Below are positions 7,101 to 9,794 of a stretch of 9,794 nucleotides of DNA, in pieces (within the stretch, counting starts at the first letter, position 1; each line of letters starts with the position of its first letter). The position numbers were made by a program, and so were the translations under genes. This DNA comes from an uncultured Aquimarina sp. GTDB taxonomy: Bacteria > Bacteroidota > Bacteroidia > Flavobacteriales > Flavobacteriaceae. The stretch spans positions 1-9,794 of the forward strand of contig CALGNG010000084.1 of NCBI GenBank assembly GCA_937958735.1. The letters run 5' to 3'. Below the pieces are notes generated by a model that ran no database searches, was not told where the DNA came from, and saw nothing but the letters and a program-made list of their open reading frames with translations.

Positions 7101-9101
7101 TTTAATTCCTGCTTTTAATTGATTTATAGTCGCAAAAATTAAAGAAATGTTATCGATGATTTTAGTGGAATGCGAAGCGTCTTCAATTTCCAAATTGGAA
7201 ACAATGTCGATTAGCATTTCCAAATCCGCAGCGATTTGATTTACTTCTTTTTCTTGTTTTTTTAACTCAATTACTTTTTTGAGTTCGGCTAATTTTTGTT
7301 GTTCTTTTTCTACACGTTGGTGGTAGGGAAGTAAGGCTTTATCGTCTAATAAAAATTGCACACATTGTCTAGAAATTTTATCCGTTTGTGCTATAATTTC
7401 GGTTTCTAAATCGGCTATAAAATGGGCTTCTATATATCGGATTTCGTTTAGTCCAATGGTTTCGCCTCTTAAGGTTCGTAATTGGGATAATAGGTTTACA
7501 AAATCGTCTATGGATTTAAAAGAGCTACTTTTTATTTTATTAAAAAGGGCTTCGGCCTTTTTAGTAGTTTCTGTAGTCGTATTTTGTGCTGTTTTCCTAA
7601 GCTGGACTACTTTTTCAAATTCGTCTATTGCCGCATTGGCTGCTGCATTTAATTCGCCTAAAGGCGTATCTAATTTAAAGGTTTCTTCCTCGTTTATCCA
7701 ATAATAGCTATTTACAATGTCGTTGGATAATTTAGCGATATCATCGTAAAGACCATCGTAGCTATCTTCCTTATTTAATAGGGTTATTAAAGCTTGACAT
7801 TCTGCCATGGCTTTAACAATGTCTTTATTTCCAATTTTATAGAGTAGGGTGTCGGTATGCTCCGAAGGAATTGTGGTGCCTTCTATAAATGGGGTTTGCC
7901 ATATTTGTATAACATGGTGCTTGGTTTGTTCTTCTTCGGTTTTAAAGTAGAATAATTCGCCCTCTTTTAATAAGGTAAAACCGTTACAAACAATAGGAGT
8001 TTTTACTTTTTGTTCTATAATATTATACGCCATTAGTACATAGAGCCCTTTTGTGTTTTCGTAAAACACATACAGGAAATCTTCTCCGTTTGGCGAACTT
8101 ATTTTTTCTTGGAATTGTACTTTGGAAATTTCGTTTTCGAAGAGTTTAAAATCTCCAGATTGCAAATAATACCCGTCGGAAAAAATAATCCCTTGATCGT
8201 CTGGTAAAAGTATACACGCATCGGCAATACTTTCTATCTTTTTTACTTCTTGTATTTTATGGTTGTACACAAAATGTCGAGCGGCTTCTTGGAAGGGCTT
8301 TATTTCTATGGCAATTAAATTTCCTAAATCGGCATATTTAAATTGTCCGTCATCTAAAGTTTGGTCTTTTTGCGCTACAGCTTCATTATAAATTCCTTTT
8401 CCGTCTTCGGTATTGTCTTCAATTTTAATGGTTAAATCGCCACCAATGGTTTCTACAAAAACTTTATCTAAAATAGAAATATGCGGATGTGACCCGTACC
8501 GGTGCATATCTCTGGTAACTTCTACCCAATTAAATTCGTGTTGTTTTGGGAATTTAAATTCGTGCTCACTTCTGTTATCCACATAGGTTAGAGCGCCTTC
8601 ATTAATTAGCCATTTAAAGGTTTTAATATCGCTACTACTCTCGCTAAGTTGAAAAACCATGTGTAGGTAATTCCCAACAATAGCAAATTTCGAAAAAATA
8701 GTGTTTCTGTAGTATTTGTATAAGTTGGTGAAATCGCTAAAAAAGAGGTCGTCTTCTAAAAGGTTTAAGGATTGCGATACAAAATGATCGTCTTTATACG
8801 TGTAAATACTAAATACATCTGCTAGTGTAATTTCGGTACGTAATCCAAAATGTACATTGTAACCAAACAAACAATTTCCGCCAATAGTAACAATATCTCT
8901 AGCAATACAGTTGTTTTCTGTATTAATCCTATTGTTAGCAATTAGTTTGGTTTCGACACTACCAAAAACCTCTTTCCTAGAATCGTTTAGTTGCGAAAGT
9001 CTAGAAATTAATTCTTTTTTCTGTTTTTGTAAACGTCCCTGAATAATCTCGTAGGTGCCACCGTCTAATTGGATGCTATCTTTGGTATTGGTCTCTTTCA
9101 T
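4194..9101 (-). CDS. Giant DUF3686-type AAA+ ATPase ('DNA repair ATPase' family), MoxR-like C-terminal module
   Basis: The protein has 1635 residues and no signal peptide or membrane span. Residues about 10-450 form the N-terminal region characteristic of the DUF3686 family (GGTYEIIQGRL at 14-24; ENNCIARDIVTIGG at 62-75; LFGYNVHFGLRTE at 78-90), with alternating short strands. Residues about 485-850 are charged and helical, with likely coiled coils (590-635, 700-770, 810-845). Residues 850-1240 have no motif I recognise. The AAA+ module spans about 1235-1540: Walker A SPPGYGKTT (1277-1285, Lys1283), Walker B VMLYLDDIQH (1340-1349), sensor 1 IMAGNPY (1389-1395, Asn1393), LANRAD with a finger candidate Arg1411, and GSYRDMSKL (1524-1532), a plausible sensor 2. 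The block FLQKFISLADGTRKIEG through NPYTESGDKFQIPDMLANR resembles MoxR-type ATPases. The second Walker B residue is Asp, not the usual Glu. The start agrees with the conserved beginning of the family. A cytoplasmic remodelling role is likely; substrate unknown. Confidence 0.93.
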   Translation of the reverse strand: MKETNTKDSIQLDGGTYEIIQGRLQKQKKELISRLSQLNDSRKEVFGSVETKLIANNRINTENNCIARDIVTIGGNCLFGYNVHFGLRTEITLADVFSIYTYKDDHFVSQSLNLLEDDLFFSDFTNLYKYYRNTIFSKFAIVGNYLHMVFQLSESSSDIKTFKWLINEGALTYVDNRSEHEFKFPKQHEFNWVEVTRDMHRYGSHPHISILDKVFVETIGGDLTIKIEDNTEDGKGIYNEAVAQKDQTLDDGQFKYADLGNLIAIEIKPFQEAARHFVYNHKIQEVKKIESIADACILLPDDQGIIFSDGYYLQSGDFKLFENEISKVQFQEKISSPNGEDFLYVFYENTKGLYVLMAYNIIEQKVKTPIVCNGFTLLKEGELFYFKTEEEQTKHHVIQIWQTPFIEGTTIPSEHTDTLLYKIGNKDIVKAMAECQALITLLNKEDSYDGLYDDIAKLSNDIVNSYYWINEEETFKLDTPLGELNAAANAAIDEFEKVVQLRKTAQNTTTETTKKAEALFNKIKSSSFKSIDDFVNLLSQLRTLRGETIGLNEIRYIEAHFIADLETEIIAQTDKISRQCVQFLLDDKALLPYHQRVEKEQQKLAELKKVIELKKQEKEVNQIAADLEMLIDIVSNLEIEDASHSTKIIDNISLIFATINQLKAGIKKALKSYGSKEANAEFAAQLKLVDQSIINYLDIASTPEKTDELLNKVSVQLEDLEGRFADFEEFIGLIIEKREEVYNAFEARKNSLVEARNKKAIALENAANRILKGVAKKAMSFKTVVEINGYFASDLMINKLRDIVTNLKELDDAGKAEAIETGLKVAKEDATRKLKDKQDLYEDGENIIKLGKHKFGVNKQPLDLTIVYKDHTLKYHLTGTDFYQSIENETLLASEKYWDQELISENENVYRSSFLAYKIFKNYTSTTSESKKQLTDFNDTELLELVRAESSKNYAEGYVKGVHDEDAAVILKIIATKNHDLGLLQFLPTIRAYAQYFWNYLQEDQKTYWNNNIKTAGEVLNTFPSSNEYLKVITKLSEVVAEDVVLKPVIDSENKASIFTQIATYLFYELQSNDRFCISQEANLQYEAFIKYLKSKKVLTRFNESISSETLTTKKAIDTITIVSQWVTAFLKSNTPDFIGYAHEIVCLILFKKESNAEVIHVSPFHSIANLKGNHQTIVDGIFKFDYHNFMEQLDQYFTVEVHAFNAYREAKHEVTNTLKEQLKLEEFAPKVLSSFVRNKLIDQVYLPLFGDNLSKQLGSVGDNKRTDRMGMLLLISPPGYGKTTLMEYMANRLGLVFMKINGPAIGHEVTSVDPMTATNSATREELKKLNLAFEMGNNVMLYLDDIQHCNPEFLQKFISLADGTRKIEGIYNGQPKTYDLRSKKFCVIMAGNPYTESGDKFQIPDMLANRADIYNLGDIIGDTAYLFKLSLIENALTSNPILHQLSSKYFEDIYQLIQVVESGNQDGINLKGNHTKQEVQDYLAVLDKVVIIRDTVLRVNEAYIKSAAMDDAYRTEPSFKLQGSYRDMSKLVSKVVPVMNNEELQTLLLSHYENESQTLTSAAEANLLKFKELTKRITTEEALRWNTIKDTFVKNNKLKGFGDQNEMAQVLSQMMQFSEHLAGIQEVLKSGLKN

Positions 9102-9202
9102 AATGAAACGCTAAGGTTTGTTTGAAGTGGAATAGGTTTTAAAACAGCTGTAATTGGATGGTGTACTGCTGTTGTAAAGGTGTTTTATTGTCCAAAAATG
9201 TA

Positions 9203-9249
9203 GTATTCATCTCTTTACACGAAGTTAAATTAGGTAAAGAGATGAATAC
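9203..9249 (-). terminator. Perfect 16-bp inverted repeat; probable terminator or attenuator after the TM2 gene
   Basis: GTATTCATCTCTTTAC (9203-9218) and GTAAAGAGATGAATAC (9234-9249) are exact reverse complements separated by a 15-nt spacer. Read on the - strand, the hairpin lies 23 bp after the TM2 gene stop and is followed by TACATTTTT (T-run at about 9194-9198). That is the arrangement of an intrinsic terminator, or of an attenuator limiting readthrough into the ATPase gene. The 15-nt loop and AT-rich stem are less typical, so a protein-binding palindrome remains possible. The remainder of the gap (9102-9202) contains only a small palindrome, ACAGCTGT at 9144-9151. Confidence 0.6.
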
Positions 9250-9271
9250 ACGTTTTGTAGTGTTATTAGGG

Positions 9272-9508
9272 TTAGTTTTTAATTTTGTAACCTTCTTTGT
9301 CTTTAAAGTTTCCGGTAACAATAATAATAAAATCGATAAGTGCCCAAATTCCTAAGCCACCTAGTGTAAGAAGCATTAATATTCCAGTTCCCACTTTACC
9401 AACGTAGAAGCGGTGTACCCCCAATCCTCCTAAAAAGAAGCATAATAATACCATTGGGATGTACTCTTTGTCACTTTTTTGTTCTGTTTGAATTGCTTGG
9501 TTTTCCAT
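9272..9508 (-). CDS. TM2-domain membrane protein
   Basis: This is a 78-residue inner-membrane protein of the TM2 family (PF05154). After a polar N-terminus of about 15 residues comes a first hydrophobic segment (about 17-31). The hallmark turn GGLGVHRFYVGK (27-38) follows, then a second hydrophobic stretch (about 43-66) containing GIWALIDFIIIVTG, and the typical polar end NFKDKEGYKIKN (67-78). All signature elements are intact and the length is normal for a bare TM2 protein. The family's molecular function is not established. It lies 30 bp downstream of another TM2-like gene on the same strand, with an A/T-rich spacer (TATAAT-containing) and an A-rich leader before the ATG. A hairpin lies just after the stop, so it is probably the last gene of that transcript or partly read through into the ATPase gene. 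Confidence 0.92.
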   Translation of the reverse strand: MENQAIQTEQKSDKEYIPMVLLCFFLGGLGVHRFYVGKVGTGILMLLTLGGLGIWALIDFIIIVTGNFKDKEGYKIKN

Positions 9509-9538
9509 TTTTTAGTTTTAATTATATTATATTTTTAG

Positions 9539-9794
9539 TTATGTTTTTTGCCCAGGAAAGTGAATTAACTTGCCTTCTCCGTCTTTGTATTGACCAATTA
9601 GTAATTGATAAGTTACGATTATAGTATGTATAAGGTCTATAAGAAAAAGTATTCCTGCTAGGATGAAGTTTTCTGAAAAGTAAAAAAATAAAGTGCTTAA
9701 GAAAAGGCCTAAATCGAAAAAGCCCATAAGCCATCTTTTTACGTAAAAATGATGAATTCCTATAACTCCAAATATCCCAGAGAGTATTACGGCT
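9539..9794 (-). CDS. TM2-like membrane protein, 5' end beyond window
   Basis: The frame is open to the window edge. The Met at 9727 is internal, because 22 further in-frame codons precede it and encode the expected TM2 beginning, including GIFGVIGIHHFYVKRW. The first complete codon starts at 9793. Of the 84 residues visible, GIHHFYV matches the GxHxFY turn of the TM2 family. Two hydrophobic segments follow the turn, and the end LIGQYKDGEGKLIHFPGQKT parallels the GNFKDKEGYKI end of the neighbouring TM2 protein. Compared with that neighbour it has extra hydrophobic sequence (DLGLFLSTLFFYFSENFILA) between the turn and the LID segment, so it is a divergent or longer variant. It is 30 bp upstream of the second TM2 gene and likely in the same transcript. 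The true start cannot be seen. Confidence 0.82.
   Translation of the reverse strand, partial: AVILSGIFGVIGIHHFYVKRWLMGFFDLGLFLSTLFFYFSENFILAGILFLIDLIHTIIVTYQLLIGQYKDGEGKLIHFPGQKT

Noticed and set aside
6505..7704. Two short + strand frames (6505-6735, 7456-7704) within the giant ATPase gene
   Set aside because: They are antisense to the helical middle of the ATPase; their Leu/Val/Ser-rich composition is what antisense of Lys/Glu/Leu codons yields.
4194..9101. Considered as an anti-phage defence protein because of its size and AAA+ motor
   Set aside because: No nuclease, protease, TIR or other effector domain is visible, and the surroundings are housekeeping-like without mobile-element marks.
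9139..9355. Overlapping small frames on both strands (9139-9321 - and 9158-9355 +)
   Set aside because: Both span the 16-bp inverted repeat, which explains their mirrored peptides, and both overlap the real TM2 gene. Neither shows a recognisable domain.
9522..9734. Alternative 70-codon - strand frame overlapping the second TM2-like gene
   Set aside because: It is out of frame with the TM2 signature, Arg-rich and without a domain. The frame carrying GIHHFYV is clearly the coding one.

Overview
The window is AT-rich and looks like chromosomal DNA from a member of the Bacteroidota, most likely the family Flavobacteriaceae. Four things point there. The gene order accA – dnaB – secreted 'asparagine synthetase B'-type protein – small membrane protein is one I recognise from flavobacteria. 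The protein sequences resemble flavobacterial orthologs. The gene starts have A/T-rich leaders without clear GGAGG ribosome sites. There is also a giant DUF3686-type ATPase. Genus cannot be determined by eye. I see no RNA gene, insertion sequence, CRISPR array or attachment site, and no gene-free stretch exceeds about 170 bp.

Left part, + strand. The last 50 codons of accA (fatty-acid synthesis) end at 155 and are followed by a clear intrinsic terminator (179-211). A 170-bp gap holds that terminator and a second, imperfect palindrome with DnaA-box-like arms (235-261). Next comes a tight three-gene + strand run: dnaB (326-1879), a secreted protein commonly mislabelled asparagine synthetase B (1894-3186), and a small one-helix membrane-anchored protein (3197-3715). 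The gaps are 14 and 10 bp, so they are probably co-transcribed. DnaB ends in DDIPF, the same last five residues as the SSB protein-interaction tip.

Right part, - strand, reading right to left. A TM2-domain membrane protein cut by the window edge (9539-9794+) is followed by a second, canonical TM2 protein (9272-9508). Next is an intergenic region with a perfect 16-bp inverted repeat (9203-9249), a likely terminator or attenuator. Then comes a 1635-residue ATPase (4194-9101) and a 75-residue DUF2007-type protein (3879-4106). The ATPase has an N-terminal DUF3686-type region, a long helical/coiled-coil middle and a C-terminal AAA+ module that looks MoxR-like. It is usually named 'DNA repair ATPase', but nothing in it looks like an SMC/Rad50-type ABC ATPase. 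The two gene blocks converge at about 3716-3878.

The left block is replication and lipid housekeeping plus two poorly understood envelope proteins. The right block has the best claim to unexplored biology: a giant MoxR-like AAA+ protein with a variant Walker B (Asp-Asp), flanked by two small TM2 membrane proteins and a DUF2007 protein. Whether these form a functional unit is inference from adjacency only.
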